Positions 17,747 to 26,768 of a stretch of 64,000 bases of DNA are shown here, one piece after another (the stretch's first letter is position 1; each line of letters opens with the position of its first letter). Source of the DNA: Cellulomonas fimi. Its GTDB lineage: Bacteria > Actinomycetota > Actinomycetes > Actinomycetales > Cellulomonadaceae. The position numbers and the translations under genes were made by a program. Under the pieces are notes generated by a model, which saw nothing but the letters and a program-made list of their open reading frames with translations, searched no databases and had not been told where the DNA came from. The DNA lies in contig NZ_JABCJJ010000002.1 of assembly GCF_012952065.1 (NCBI RefSeq), positions 221,971-285,970 of the forward strand, read 5' to 3'.

Positions 17747-19177
17747 ATGGCGTCACGTCCCGCAGCGGTGGGTGCCGCACCGCCGGTGGGCGGCACGGCT
17801 GCCGAGGGCCGCCCGGCCGGCGCGAGCCGCAGGGCCGAGGAGCGCGCTGCGGCTGCCGACGGTCGCAACGGCGCGGTCACTGCCGTCCGGGTCCCGCCGC
17901 TCGTCGAGCCCGGGCCGCCGCTGACCCGGGACGAGGTCGAGCGGTACTCGCGCCACCTCCTCCTGCCCGCGCTCGGACGCGACGGGCAGCGCCGGCTGCG
18001 CGCCGCGAGGGTGTGCGTCATCGGCGCCGGGGGCCTCGGCGCGCCCGTGCTGCTCTACCTCGCCGCGGCCGGCGTCGGCAGGCTCGGGATCGTCGACTTC
18101 GACGACGTCGCCGTGAGCAACCTGCAGCGCCAGGTGGTGCACGGCCGGTCCGACGTGGGCCGCCCGAAGCTCGACAGCGCGCGCGACGCCGTCCTCGCCG
18201 TCGACCCCGACCTCGACGTCGTGCTGCACGACGTCCGCCTGACCCGCGAGACGGTGGACGACGTGCTCCGCGGCTACGACCTCGTGGTCGACGGCACCGA
18301 CAACTTCGCCACCCGGTACCTCGTGAACGACTCCTGCGTACGGCTGGGTCTGGCGGAGGTGTGGGGTTCGGTGCTGCGGTTCGACGCGCAGGTGTCCGTG
18401 TTCTGGGGTCGACCCCCGGCCTCGAGCGGTGTCCCGCCCGTGCAGCTGCGCGACCTCTTCCCGAGCCCCCCGCCGGCCGGGAGCGTGCCGTCCTGCGGTG
18501 AGGCCGGGGTGCTCGGCGCGTTGTGCGGCCAGGTCGGCACGGTGATGGCGACCGAGGCGGTCAAGCTCATCACGGGCGCGGGGGAGCCGTTGCTCGGCCG
18601 GGTGCTGGTGCTGGACGGGCTCGCCGCGCGCTGGTCGGAGGTCCGGCTCCAGGGCGGCGGAAGGGCGGCCGACGACGCTGTGCTCGCCGAGGACGATGCG
18701 CTTGCCGAGGACGCTGTGCTTGCCGAGGACGCTGTGCTTGCCGAGGACGCTGTGTTTGCCGAGGACGCTGTGCCAGCGGATGCTCGGCCCGCCGACGACG
18801 CGCTGCACGTGGACCAGGCCGTCCCCACGCTGAGCCCGCGCGAGCTCGCGGACGCGCTCGCGGGGGTCGGTGCGGGCGAGGTCGCCGGCGAGGGCCGGGA
18901 CCCGGGTCTCGTCGTCGTCGACGTCCGCGAGCCCGAGGAGCGCGAGATCGTCGTGATCGCCGGCTCCCGCTCGGTGCCGCTCGCCCGCATCCTCACGGGC
19001 GAGGCGCTCCCAGAGCTCCCGCGTGACCGGCGGCTGGTCCTGTACTGCCGCAGCGGCGCGCGCTCGGAGCGCGCGGCGCGGGCCCTCGCGGCGGCGGGCT
19101 TCACGCAGGTCGCCCACCTCGCGGGCGGTGTCCTGGCCTGGGTCGACGCCGTCGAGCCCTCGGCCGCTCGCTACTGA
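17747..19177 (+). CDS. moeZ: molybdopterin-synthase sulfurylase/adenylyltransferase with rhodanese domain (MoeZ)
   Basis: A 476-residue two-domain protein. The ThiF/MoeB domain (about 60-310) shows [54 protein letters not shown] and [16 protein letters not shown]-terminal rhodanese domain (about 370-465) has active-site LYCRSGARS. The E. coli-type zinc Cys-x-x-Cys before LFPSPPPAG is absent. The domains are joined by an acidic linker of five (VLAEDA)-type repeats (18-bp units, about 18676-18776). It should adenylate and sulfurate the MoaD-type carrier at 19727-19966. Confidence 0.88.
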   Translation: MASRPAAVGAAPPVGGTAAEGRPAGASRRAEERAAAADGRNGAVTAVRVPPLVEPGPPLTRDEVERYSRHLLLPALGRDGQRRLRAARVCVIGAGGLGAPVLLYLAAAGVGRLGIVDFDDVAVSNLQRQVVHGRSDVGRPKLDSARDAVLAVDPDLDVVLHDVRLTRETVDDVLRGYDLVVDGTDNFATRYLVNDSCVRLGLAEVWGSVLRFDAQVSVFWGRPPASSGVPPVQLRDLFPSPPPAGSVPSCGEAGVLGALCGQVGTVMATEAVKLITGAGEPLLGRVLVLDGLAARWSEVRLQGGGRAADDAVLAEDDALAEDAVLAEDAVLAEDAVFAEDAVPADARPADDALHVDQAVPTLSPRELADALAGVGAGEVAGEGRDPGLVVVDVREPEEREIVVIAGSRSVPLARILTGEALPELPRDRRLVLYCRSGARSERAARALAAAGFTQVAHLAGGVLAWVDAVEPSAARY

Positions 19178-19262
19178 TGTCGCGGGACGTGACGGGCCCG
19201 GGCACGCGGGTCCCGGCCCAGCCCGGCGGACCGTGCGACGATGACCGGCCAAGGAGGTAGGG

Positions 19263-19727
19263 ATGGACGACGTGCTGGGACGAGCGCCCGGTGGCGCACC
19301 CGCGAACCGCCCCGCGAACCCACCCGTGACCGCAGCCGCTGACGGAGCGGGGAGCGCCCGTCCGGCGAGCCGCGCGGGCACCGCGGGGCGGCTCGAGGAG
19401 TGGGTGGCTGCGGTGGTGGCGGAGCTCGAGATCCCGCGCGACGTCGTCGACGTGGCCCTGGTCCTCGACCTCGCGCGCGACGCGGCGCACGGCGTCGACC
19501 GTCCCGCGGCACCGCTCACGACGTTCCTGGTCGGGTACGCCGCCGGGGCCAGTCGCGCGGGTCATGAGGACGCAGGTCACGGGGGCGCGGGTCAGGCGGG
19601 TGCGGATCAGCGGGGCGCGGGTCAGGCGGGTGCGGATCAGGCGGGTGCAGTCGCGTTGGACGACCTCGTCGAGCGCGTCGGCGCCCTTGCCCGCGACTGG
19701 GCCGACCGGCCACGGGAGGAGAGCTGA
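19263..19727 (+). CDS. DUF6457-like protein, molybdopterin-associated
   Basis: A 154-residue protein whose core RLEEWVAAVVAELEIP ... VDVALVLDLARDAAHGVDRPAAPLTTFLVGYAAG resembles the DUF6457 domain found beside molybdenum-cofactor genes in actinobacteria. AAGGAGGT lies just before the ATG. An insertion of Gly/Ala/Gln/Asp repeats (10-residue period, GAGQAGADQ) follows the core. It overlaps moaD by one base. Function unknown; the location between moeZ and moaD supports a cofactor-related role. Confidence 0.7.
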   Translation: MDDVLGRAPGGAPANRPANPPVTAAADGAGSARPASRAGTAGRLEEWVAAVVAELEIPRDVVDVALVLDLARDAAHGVDRPAAPLTTFLVGYAAGASRAGHEDAGHGGAGQAGADQRGAGQAGADQAGAVALDDLVERVGALARDWADRPREES

Positions 19728-19966
19728 TGGCGACCGTCCGGTACTTCGCCGCCGCCGCCGAGGCCGCGGGCCGCGCGTCCGAGCCCCTCGACGCCCCCAC
19801 GGTCGGGGCGCTGCGGGCCGCGATGGTCGGTGCGCACGGACCCGACCTCGAGCGTGTCCTGACGCGCTGCTCGCTCCTCGTCGACGGCCGCCGGGTCGAC
19901 GACGAGACGCACCGCCTGGCCGACCACGACGTCGTCGACGTCCTGCCGCCGTTCGCGGGGGGCTGA
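19727..19966 (+). CDS. moaD: MoaD/ThiS-family sulfur carrier
   Basis: A 79-residue ubiquitin-fold carrier: TVRYFAAAAEAAG at the N-terminus, CSLLVDGRRVDDE in the middle, and the C-terminal VLPPFAGG with the diglycine that is thiocarboxylated. The upstream gene overlaps its ATG by one base. Donates sulfur for the dithiolene of molybdopterin with a MoaE partner not in this window, charged by MoeZ. Confidence 0.88.
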   Translation: MATVRYFAAAAEAAGRASEPLDAPTVGALRAAMVGAHGPDLERVLTRCSLLVDGRRVDDETHRLADHDVVDVLPPFAGG

Positions 19967-19972
19967 GCGAGC

Positions 19973-20617
19973 GTGCCGTGGCTCGAGGTCGTCGGCTGGG
20001 TCGGGTCCGCACTGGTCGTGCTGTCGCTGACGCAGGTGCGGGTCTGGCGGTTCCGGGTGCTCAACCTGGTCGGCTCGGTCCTCGCCACCGGGTACAACGC
20101 GGTGCTCGGCATCTGGCCGTTCGTCGCGATGAACGGCGTCATCGCGCTGATCAACGTCTACTGGCTCGTCCGGCTCCAGCGCGAGCGCCACGACGCCGCG
20201 GCGTACGAGGTCATCGAGGTCGACCCGACGGACACCTACCTCGCGCACGTGCTGCGCGTGCACACCGACGACATCCGCGCGTTCCAGCCCGACTTCGTGT
20301 GGGACCCGACGCTCCCGCAGCGGTGGGCCTTCCTCGTCGTCCGTGGCGACGAGACCGTGGGCGTCGTGCTCGGGCACGACGCCGGCGCGGGCGTCGGGCA
20401 GGTCGAGCTGGACTACGTGTCGCCGCGGTTCCGGGACTTCACCCCGGGCGAGTTCGTGTACCGCCGGAGCGGGGTCTTCGCCGAGCGCGGCTTCCGGCGC
20501 CTCGTGGCGCCGCCCGGCATCCGCGACCCCCAGGGCTACCTGCCGCGCGTCGGCTTCCGGCCCGACGGCGACGGCTGGGTCCGGGACGTCAGTCCGCTCG
20601 GAGCCCAGTCGCGCTGA
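19973..20617 (+). CDS. YgjV-like membrane domain fused to a GNAT-like domain
   Basis: A 214-residue protein. Residues 1-65 contain two or three membrane segments (VVGWVGSALVVLSL, VLNLVGSVLATGYNAVL, FVAMNGVIALINVYWLV) that match the YgjV inner-membrane family. The C-terminal part (about 85-205) looks like an acetyltransferase fold: VVRGDETVGVVLGHD, QVELDYVSPRFRDF and RLVAPPGIRDPQGYLPRVGF. Starts with GTG 6 bases after moaD; the 3' end overlaps the convergent EAL gene by 29 bases. No function is established; the fusion is the notable point. Confidence 0.6.
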   Translation: MPWLEVVGWVGSALVVLSLTQVRVWRFRVLNLVGSVLATGYNAVLGIWPFVAMNGVIALINVYWLVRLQRERHDAAAYEVIEVDPTDTYLAHVLRVHTDDIRAFQPDFVWDPTLPQRWAFLVVRGDETVGVVLGHDAGAGVGQVELDYVSPRFRDFTPGEFVYRRSGVFAERGFRRLVAPPGIRDPQGYLPRVGFRPDGDGWVRDVSPLGAQSR

Positions 20618-21644
20618 CGGAACCTGGGGACGCCGCCCGGGCGGGCTCCGGCGTCGGGCCCAGGTCCGACGGCCGGCCGAAGTGCCAGCCCTGCGCGAGC
20701 CCGACGCCGAGCTGGTGCAGCGACTGCGCCTCGCCCTCGGTCTCGACGCCCTCGGCGAGGAGCGAGACGCCGATCGCCGCGGTGAAGGCCACCATCGCCG
20801 CGACGAAGCTGCTCTGCGCGTTGTCGACCGAGATGCCGGTGATGAGCGAACGGTCGATCTTGACGAGGTCGGGGGAGAGCCGCACGACGTGGCCCATCGA
20901 CCCGTACCCGACGCCCAGGTCGTCGATCGCGAGGCGGACCCCGCGTGCGCGCAGCGCCGGGAGCGCCGCGACGACGTCGTCGTACACCGCGACCATGGAG
21001 TGCTCGGTCAGCTCGACGACCACGCGGTCGCCGACGCCGGGGTCGATGAGCTCGAGCAGCGCGGGGTCGAGCAGCGTGGTGGCCGAGAGGTTGACCGAGA
21101 CGTACTGGTCGGCGGGGACGCGTGGCAGGCCGGTCGCCAGCGCCAGCTCGATCGCGCGCAGCTCGAGGCGGGTGCCGAGCCCGACCTCCTCGGCGGCCGG
21201 GAACCAGTGGTCGGGGCCGTGCTCGGGGAACCGTGCCAGCGCCTCGTAGCCCTGCACCCGGCCGGTGCCGACCTCGGTGATCGGCTGGAACACCATGTGC
21301 ATGGCGCCCGGCTCCATCACCGCGAGCACCTCACGGTGCAACGTCTCACGGCGCTGCTGCTCCTGCTGCTCCGCGGACACGCGGAGCAGCAGCTCCCGGA
21401 ACGTCCGACCCTGGTCCAGCGAGGCGGCCCGGTACGCGATCCCTGCGACCAGCAGCAGGAGGCAGGCGAGCAGGATGCCTGTCGCGCGCCACCGCTCGTC
21501 CGCGTCCGCCTGCGCCAGGTGCGCCAGGTGCGCCAGGTCGTCGGCCGAGGCGGCCGCCAGGATCGCCACGCCCAGGCCGCCGGTGACCACGACGAACGAG
21601 CCCAGCCTTCGGTCGCCCGTCACCCCGTGCCTCCCCGTGATCAT
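20589..21644 (-). CDS. membrane-anchored EAL-domain cyclic-di-GMP phosphodiesterase
   Basis: A 351-residue protein: two N-terminal membrane segments (about 16-35 and 48-66), a short coiled linker (EQQEQQRRETLHREV), and an EAL domain from about 105. Catalytic and metal residues are present: YEALAR, SVNLS, ELTEH, IDDLGVGYGSM, VKIDR, LLAEGVET and the late Gln of AQGWHFGRP, so it should hydrolyse cyclic-di-GMP. No GGDEF domain accompanies it. I chose ATG 21644 because upstream residues are unstructured and reach into the next promoter region. Confidence 0.85.
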   Translation of the reverse strand: MITGRHGVTGDRRLGSFVVVTGGLGVAILAAASADDLAHLAHLAQADADERWRATGILLACLLLLVAGIAYRAASLDQGRTFRELLLRVSAEQQEQQRRETLHREVLAVMEPGAMHMVFQPITEVGTGRVQGYEALARFPEHGPDHWFPAAEEVGLGTRLELRAIELALATGLPRVPADQYVSVNLSATTLLDPALLELIDPGVGDRVVVELTEHSMVAVYDDVVAALPALRARGVRLAIDDLGVGYGSMGHVVRLSPDLVKIDRSLITGISVDNAQSSFVAAMVAFTAAIGVSLLAEGVETEGEAQSLHQLGVGLAQGWHFGRPSDLGPTPEPARAASPGSVSATGLRAD

Positions 21645-21811
21645 GTCGTCCGAGCAGTCATCGGCGCGGTTGACGGGGGGATGAGGGATCGAGTCAAGGA
21701 TGTGCGAACCCGGCCGGGCCCTGGCACGGCTGCGCGGGACCGTCGTCGGGTGAAGTGGGGGCGTGCGTGCCCGCCCTGTGCCGCCCGTGTCGCCGGGCGC
21801 GTGCCAGGAAC

Positions 21812-21840
21812 TTGACACCATGTGACCGCAGCCACATGAT
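21812..21840 (+). promoter_or_regulatory. sigma-70-type promoter of the 3-hydroxybutyrate-linked operon
   Basis: TTGACA (21812-21817), a 17-base spacer and CATGAT (21835-21840), about 65 bases before the livK2 ATG at 21905. The -35 is a perfect consensus, unusual in this window. Confidence 0.7.
21819..21838. promoter_or_regulatory. inverted repeat in the promoter spacer, candidate operator
   Basis: CATGTG (21819-21824) and CACATG (21833-21838) form a perfect 6-bp dyad with an 8-base spacer that overlaps the -10. A regulator bound here would block RNA polymerase. The operon encodes a TetR regulator (28330-29067), the obvious candidate. Confidence 0.55.
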
Positions 21841-21904
21841 TCCTGCAACCCGAATCGGCTTTCATGTTCGAGGGTCGACGGGTCTCTCACGGGAAGGCGG
21901 TCCC

Positions 21905-23119
21905 ATGCAGGTCACAAAGAAGCGCCTCATGGTCGCGATGCTGGCAGCTGCTGGAGTCCTCATGGCCGGCTGTGCGCCCTCGACCAACACCAGCCCCGGC
22001 GACGCACCGAGCGGTGCCGCGTCCGAGACGGCGACCAAGGACCCGGTCGACGTCGGCATCGTCTACTCCAAGACGGGTCCGCTCGCGGCCTACGGCAAGG
22101 CGTACCTCGAGGGCTTCGAGGCCGGCCTGGACTACGCGACGGACGGTACCGGCACGATCGACGGCCGCGAGATCAAGGTCTCGTACGCGGACGACACGGG
22201 CGACGCCGACAAGGCCGTCTCGCTCGCCAAGGACTTCATCGGCCAGGGCTACCCGATCATCGCGGGCTCGACGGCGTCGGGCATCGCGCTCAAGCTCGCC
22301 GAGCAGGCCGAGCAGAACAAGATCCTCTTCATCTCCGGCCCGGCCGCGACCGACGCGATCCAGGGTGTCAACAAGTACACGTTCCGCTCGGGCCGCCAGA
22401 GCCTGCAGGACGTGGCGACCGCCGGCACGTTCATCGACCCCGCCGGCAAGAAGGTCCTCGTCTTCGCGCAGGACAACGCGTTCGGCCAGGGCAACCTCGC
22501 GGCCGTCGACGCCGTCCTGGGCGCCAAGGGCGCCGAGGTCACCTCGATCCTCGTCCCGGAGGACGCGACCGAGTTCACGCCGTTCGCGCGCCAGGCCGTC
22601 GACGCCGCTCCGGACCTGATCTTCGCCGCCTGGGCCGGCGCCACCTCCGGCGCCATGTGGCAGGCGCTCGACCAGCAGGGTGTCTTCGACGCCGCGCCGG
22701 TCGTGACCGGCCTGGGTGACCGCTCGACCTACGGCGCGTACGGCCCGGCCGGTTCCAAGATCAGCTTCCTCTCCTACTACTTCCCCGAGGCGGCCGACAA
22801 CGACGTCAACACGGCGATGGTGGAGGCCATCGAGGCGGCCGGCTCGCAGGCCGACCTGTTCTCCCCGGACGGCTTCGTGGCCGCCCAGATGATCGTGCGG
22901 GCGATCGAGAAGGGCGGCGGCGAGGTCGAGGCCATGATCACGGCGCTCGAGGGCTGGACGTTCCAGGGCCCGAAGGGCGAGACCACGGTCCGCGCGAGCG
23001 ACCACGCGATGCTCCAGCCGATGTACCAGGCGCGCCTCAGCGAGTCCGGTGGCACCTGGACCCCGTCGCTCATCGCCGAGGTCGCGCCCGAGGACGTCGC
23101 TCCGCCCGAGAAGGCGTGA
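21905..23119 (+). CDS. livK: HAAT ABC transporter solute-binding lipoprotein
   Basis: A 404-residue lipoprotein with lipobox LMAGC (Cys23) and a type-I binding fold: DVGIVYSKTGPLAAYGKAYLEGFEAGL, IAGSTASGIALKLAEQAEQ, FAQDNAFGQGN and FLSYYFPEAADNDVN. First gene of a long operon that also encodes 3-hydroxybutyrate oxidation enzymes. The ligand is unproven; the operon suggests a short hydroxyacid, its oligomer or an ester. GGAAGG lies upstream of the ATG. It is only distantly similar to the binding protein at 9037-10302. Confidence 0.88.
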   Translation: MQVTKKRLMVAMLAAAGVLMAGCAPSTNTSPGDAPSGAASETATKDPVDVGIVYSKTGPLAAYGKAYLEGFEAGLDYATDGTGTIDGREIKVSYADDTGDADKAVSLAKDFIGQGYPIIAGSTASGIALKLAEQAEQNKILFISGPAATDAIQGVNKYTFRSGRQSLQDVATAGTFIDPAGKKVLVFAQDNAFGQGNLAAVDAVLGAKGAEVTSILVPEDATEFTPFARQAVDAAPDLIFAAWAGATSGAMWQALDQQGVFDAAPVVTGLGDRSTYGAYGPAGSKISFLSYYFPEAADNDVNTAMVEAIEAAGSQADLFSPDGFVAAQMIVRAIEKGGGEVEAMITALEGWTFQGPKGETTVRASDHAMLQPMYQARLSESGGTWTPSLIAEVAPEDVAPPEKA

Positions 23120-23168
23120 CGGCGCCGCACCAGCGCAGGTCTCACCTCTCTCACCTCGGAAGGTAGTC

Positions 23169-23933
23169 ATGTCCGTCACCAGCTCCCCCGCGCTCGCCGT
23201 CGAGGGTCTCAGCCTCCAGATCGGTGGCGCTCGCATCCTGACGGATGTGACGCTGCAGGTCGGGAAGGCAGAGATGCTCGGGGTGATCGGCCCCAACGGA
23301 GCCGGCAAGACGACCCTGTTCAACCTCGTCTCAGGCGTGCTGCGTCCCACTGGCGGCACGGTCTGGTTCGAGGGCAGGGACGTCACCGGCGAGCCGATCC
23401 ACAAGCGAGCGCGGGGTGGGCTGGGGCGGACGTTCCAGACCTCGAGCCTCTTCCCGCGGCTCTCGGCGCTCGAGAACGTCCGGCTCGCAGCGCAGATCCG
23501 CTTCGGCGGCGCGCTGTCGGTCCTGAGGTACCCGACGTCGAGCGACGAGGCCACCCGCGACGCGCGCGAACGACTTGCCGAGGTGGGCCTGTCCCACAAG
23601 GCGGGCGACGCCGCGGGTGACCTCTCGCACGGCGACAAGCGCAAGCTCGAGATCGCGGTCCTCCTCGCGACGGAACCCAGCGTCATCCTGCTCGACGAGC
23701 CGATGGCCGGTGTGGCGTCGGGCGACGTGCCCGGGCTGAGCCAGGTCATCCGGCGGGTGCACCGTGAGCACGGGTGCACCGTGCTCATGGTCGAGCACCA
23801 CATGGAGGTGGTGCTCGGGCTGGTCGACCGGGTCGCCGTCATGCATCACGGCCAGCTGCTCGCGTGCGACACCCCGGACGTCGTCATGGCGGACCGGACC
23901 GTGCAGAGCGCCTATCTCGGGGAGGCGGTGTGA
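23169..23933 (+). CDS. livG: HAAT ABC transporter ATPase, LivG-like
   Basis: A 254-residue ATPase: Walker A GPNGAGKTT (41-49), LivG-type signature LSHGDKRKLEIAVLLA, Walker B VILLDEPMAGVASGD. ATG 23169 follows GGAAGG. Its TGA overlaps the GTG of livF2 (GTGA), the first of nine consecutive 4-base overlaps in this operon. Confidence 0.9.
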   Translation: MSVTSSPALAVEGLSLQIGGARILTDVTLQVGKAEMLGVIGPNGAGKTTLFNLVSGVLRPTGGTVWFEGRDVTGEPIHKRARGGLGRTFQTSSLFPRLSALENVRLAAQIRFGGALSVLRYPTSSDEATRDARERLAEVGLSHKAGDAAGDLSHGDKRKLEIAVLLATEPSVILLDEPMAGVASGDVPGLSQVIRRVHREHGCTVLMVEHHMEVVLGLVDRVAVMHHGQLLACDTPDVVMADRTVQSAYLGEAV

Positions 23934-24703
23934 GCGCCTTGCACGCTCCCATCCTGACTGTCAGCACGCTCAGCGCCCGGATCGCCGGTCAGCAGGTCGT
24001 CGAGGACATCAGCTTCCAGGTCCCGTCGCTCGGCGTGACGGCCCTCCTGGGCCGCAACGGCGTCGGCAAGACCAGCACGATCAAGGCGATCCTGGGCCTG
24101 ATCGAGCGCTCCGGCGAGGTCACGCTCGCCGGCGAGCGGATCGACGGCGAGCCCACCCACAAGATCGTCACCCGCGGGGTCGGCTACGTGCCCGAGGACC
24201 GCGAGGTCTTCGCCTCGCTGACGGTCGCGGAGAACCTGCGGCTCGCGGAGCGTGACGACAACCCGCGCCGCGAGCTCGTCGAGAAGCTCTTCCCCGACCT
24301 GGTCGCGCGTTCGGCCCAGCTCGCGGGCACGCTCTCCGGCGGCCAGCAGCAGATGGTGTCCCTCGCCCGCGCCCTGCTCAACGACAACGAGCTGCTCCTC
24401 GTCGACGAGCCCACCAAGGGGCTCGCGCCGAAGATCGTGGCCGAGGTGGCGGAGACCCTCGAGGAGGCCGCCCGCACCGTGCCGATCCTGCTGGTCGAGC
24501 AGAACCTCCAGGTCGTCCGGCGCCTCGCCGCCGGAGCCGTCGTGCTGGCCGGCGGCCGCGTCGTCCACACCGGGTCCGCGCAGGCGCTCCTCGCCGACGA
24601 GGAGCTCACCAAGCGCCTGCTCGGCGTGCACGGCGGCGACGACTCGAACCAGCCCGCGCCCGCGCCCCACGCGTCGGCCCTGAACCCCGAGGTACGCCAG
24701 TGA
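23930..24703 (+). CDS. livF: HAAT ABC transporter ATPase, LivF-like
   Basis: A 257-residue ATPase starting at GTG 23930. Walker A GRNGVGKTS (41-49), signature LSGGQQQMVSLA, Walker B LLLVDEPTKGLAPK. A short Pro/Ala-rich C-terminal tail extends beyond the usual end. Couples to livG2 and livH2 by 4-base overlaps. Confidence 0.9.
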   Translation: MSALHAPILTVSTLSARIAGQQVVEDISFQVPSLGVTALLGRNGVGKTSTIKAILGLIERSGEVTLAGERIDGEPTHKIVTRGVGYVPEDREVFASLTVAENLRLAERDDNPRRELVEKLFPDLVARSAQLAGTLSGGQQQMVSLARALLNDNELLLVDEPTKGLAPKIVAEVAETLEEAARTVPILLVEQNLQVVRRLAAGAVVLAGGRVVHTGSAQALLADEELTKRLLGVHGGDDSNQPAPAPHASALNPEVRQ

Positions 24704-25575
24704 GCACCGTCGTCCTGCTCGCCATCACCGGACTCGGTCTGGGCGCGCTCTACTTCCTCGTGGCCTCCGGGCTCTCGCTCATCTACGGCCTGATGGGCGT
24801 CCTGAACTTCGCCCACGGGTCGTTCCTGACACTCGGTGCGTTCGCCGGGTGGGAGATCGCCCGCCGCACGGGCGCCGACAGCTGGGTCACGTTCCTGCTG
24901 TCGCTGGTGCTGGGCGCCGCGGTCGGTGCCGTGATGGCGGCGCTCACCGAGTTCCTGCTGGTCCGCCGCCTCTACGAGCGGCACATCGAGCAGGTGCTCG
25001 TGACCGTCGGCCTCGGCCTCGCGACCGTCGCACTGTTCGAGGGCATCTGGGGCACCGACCCGGTGTTCATCACCGGTCCGGCCTGGCTCGAGCAGACCAC
25101 GTCGATCGCCGGCGCCCGCATCCCCAACGACCGGTTCATGGTGATCTTCGTGGCGGTGCTCGTGCTGCTCGCGATCGTCGCGTTCCTCAAGTTCACCCGC
25201 TTCGGCCTGATCATCCGGGCGGGCGTCGAGAACCGCTCCATGGTGACGGCCCTCGGCATCGACGTCCGCAAGGCGTTCACGCTCGTCTTCGCGGTCGGAG
25301 GCGCGGCGGCCGGTCTGGGGGGCGTCCTCGCGTCGCACTTCTTCGGGTACGTCTCGCCGCTCCTCGGTGGTTCGCTGCTCATCTTCGCCTTCATCGTCAC
25401 CGTGATCGGTGGTCTCGGGTCGCTGACCGGTGCCGCGATCGCCTCGGTGGCCGTCGCGCTCCTGCAGCAGTTCGCGAACTTCTACGCCGGGGGCACCGGG
25501 GACCTGGCCGTCGTGCTGGCCCTCGCCGTCGTCCTCCTCACCCGCCCGTCGGGTCTCCTCGGGAAGAAGGCATGA
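24700..25575 (+). CDS. livH: HAAT ABC transporter permease, LivH-like
   Basis: A 291-residue multi-pass permease with GLGALYFLVASGLSLIYGLMG, GVLNFAHGSFLTLGAF, RAGVENRSMVTALGIDVRKAF and VTVIGGLGSLTGAAIASV. GTG start overlapping the livF2 stop; ATGA overlap with livM2. About eight membrane segments. Confidence 0.9.
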   Translation: MSTVVLLAITGLGLGALYFLVASGLSLIYGLMGVLNFAHGSFLTLGAFAGWEIARRTGADSWVTFLLSLVLGAAVGAVMAALTEFLLVRRLYERHIEQVLVTVGLGLATVALFEGIWGTDPVFITGPAWLEQTTSIAGARIPNDRFMVIFVAVLVLLAIVAFLKFTRFGLIIRAGVENRSMVTALGIDVRKAFTLVFAVGGAAAGLGGVLASHFFGYVSPLLGGSLLIFAFIVTVIGGLGSLTGAAIASVAVALLQQFANFYAGGTGDLAVVLALAVVLLTRPSGLLGKKA

Positions 25576-26768
25576 TGCGGGAGAACGAGATGGTCCGCGA
25601 CGCCGAGCACGGCGCCCAGAGCCCGGTTCGACGCGAGTCCGAGCAGTCGCCGGCGGCATCGCCCGGTGGGGACGGGGGTCGTGCGGCACCGTCCGCACGG
25701 ACGCTGACGACGTGGGTCGCGGGGGCCGCGCTCGTCGTGCTGCTCGCCGTCCTCCCGCTGCTCAACCTGTCGCTCCCGGGCATCCTCCCCGGGCCGACGT
25801 ACACGCCCGGAGCTCTCCAGGTCCTCGCGTTCGCGTTGCTCACCGCGGCGCTCGCGCTGAGCTATCACCTGCTCTTCGGGGTCTCGGGCCTGCTCTCGTT
25901 CGGGCACGCGCTCTATTTCGCGGCCGGGGCGTACGGCCTGGCGATCCTGCTCGACCGGGCTCAGATGGGACTTCTCCCGGCGATCGGCGTCACGCTGGTG
26001 ATCGGCCTGGTCCTGGCGGCTCTGACCGGCGCGGTCAGCCTGCGGGTGACGGGCATCTCGTTCGCCATGGTCACGCTCGCCTTCGCGCAGGCCGGTTCCG
26101 TGATCGTCCGCCGCAACCCCGACCGCCTCACGGGTGGTGAGGAAGGACTGGCTCTCAACACGGACCGTCTTCCCGAGCTCCTCGTCGGTGTCGTGAACAC
26201 GAAGTACCTGTACTGGGTCGCCTTGGTCGTGCTCCTGCTCGTCTACGCGGTCGTCGCGTGGATCGAGCACTCCCGCGCCGGTCACCTCATGGCCGCGACG
26301 CGCGAGAACGAGCTCCGCGTGCGGGTCATCGGGCAGCGGCCCTACGTGATCAAGCTGATCGCGTTCGTGGTCGCCGGCGTGCTGGCGACGGTCGTCGGCA
26401 TGGCGAACCTGCTGCTGCAGAGCGGCGCCGTCCCCCGAGCGATCTCCACCGACTTCACCCTGACCCTGCTGGTCATGGTCGTCCTGGGTGGCGTCGGGTC
26501 GCGGTGGGGGGCCATCGTGGGCGGTGTGCTGTACACGCTGCTCGACCAGCGCCTGAACGCCCTGGCGAGCTCCGCCTGGATCGAGGAGCTGCCGTCGGTC
26601 CTGCGCATCCCGCTGTCCGAGCCGCTGTTCCTCCTCGGCACGCTCTTCATCCTCGTGGTGCTCTTCCTGCCCGGTGGCATCGCCGGCGCGGTCGGACGAG
26701 TCGACGCCCGCAACCGCCGCCGCACCGGCAAGGCCGATCCACGGACGTTGCTGGAGGAAGTGGTGTGA
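25572..26768 (+). CDS. livM: HAAT ABC transporter permease, LivM-like
   Basis: A 398-residue permease with a hydrophilic N-terminal extension of about 45 residues, then the LivM core: LLFGVSGLLSFGHALYFAAGAYG, TGISFAMVTLAFAQAGSV, AATRENELRVRVIG and VVLGGVGSRWGAIVGGVLY. Two ATGs (25572, 25575) are both possible starts. The GTGA overlap with the following ligase gene ties transport to metabolism. Confidence 0.9.
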   Translation: MMRENEMVRDAEHGAQSPVRRESEQSPAASPGGDGGRAAPSARTLTTWVAGAALVVLLAVLPLLNLSLPGILPGPTYTPGALQVLAFALLTAALALSYHLLFGVSGLLSFGHALYFAAGAYGLAILLDRAQMGLLPAIGVTLVIGLVLAALTGAVSLRVTGISFAMVTLAFAQAGSVIVRRNPDRLTGGEEGLALNTDRLPELLVGVVNTKYLYWVALVVLLLVYAVVAWIEHSRAGHLMAATRENELRVRVIGQRPYVIKLIAFVVAGVLATVVGMANLLLQSGAVPRAISTDFTLTLLVMVVLGGVGSRWGAIVGGVLYTLLDQRLNALASSAWIEELPSVLRIPLSEPLFLLGTLFILVVLFLPGGIAGAVGRVDARNRRRTGKADPRTLLEEVV

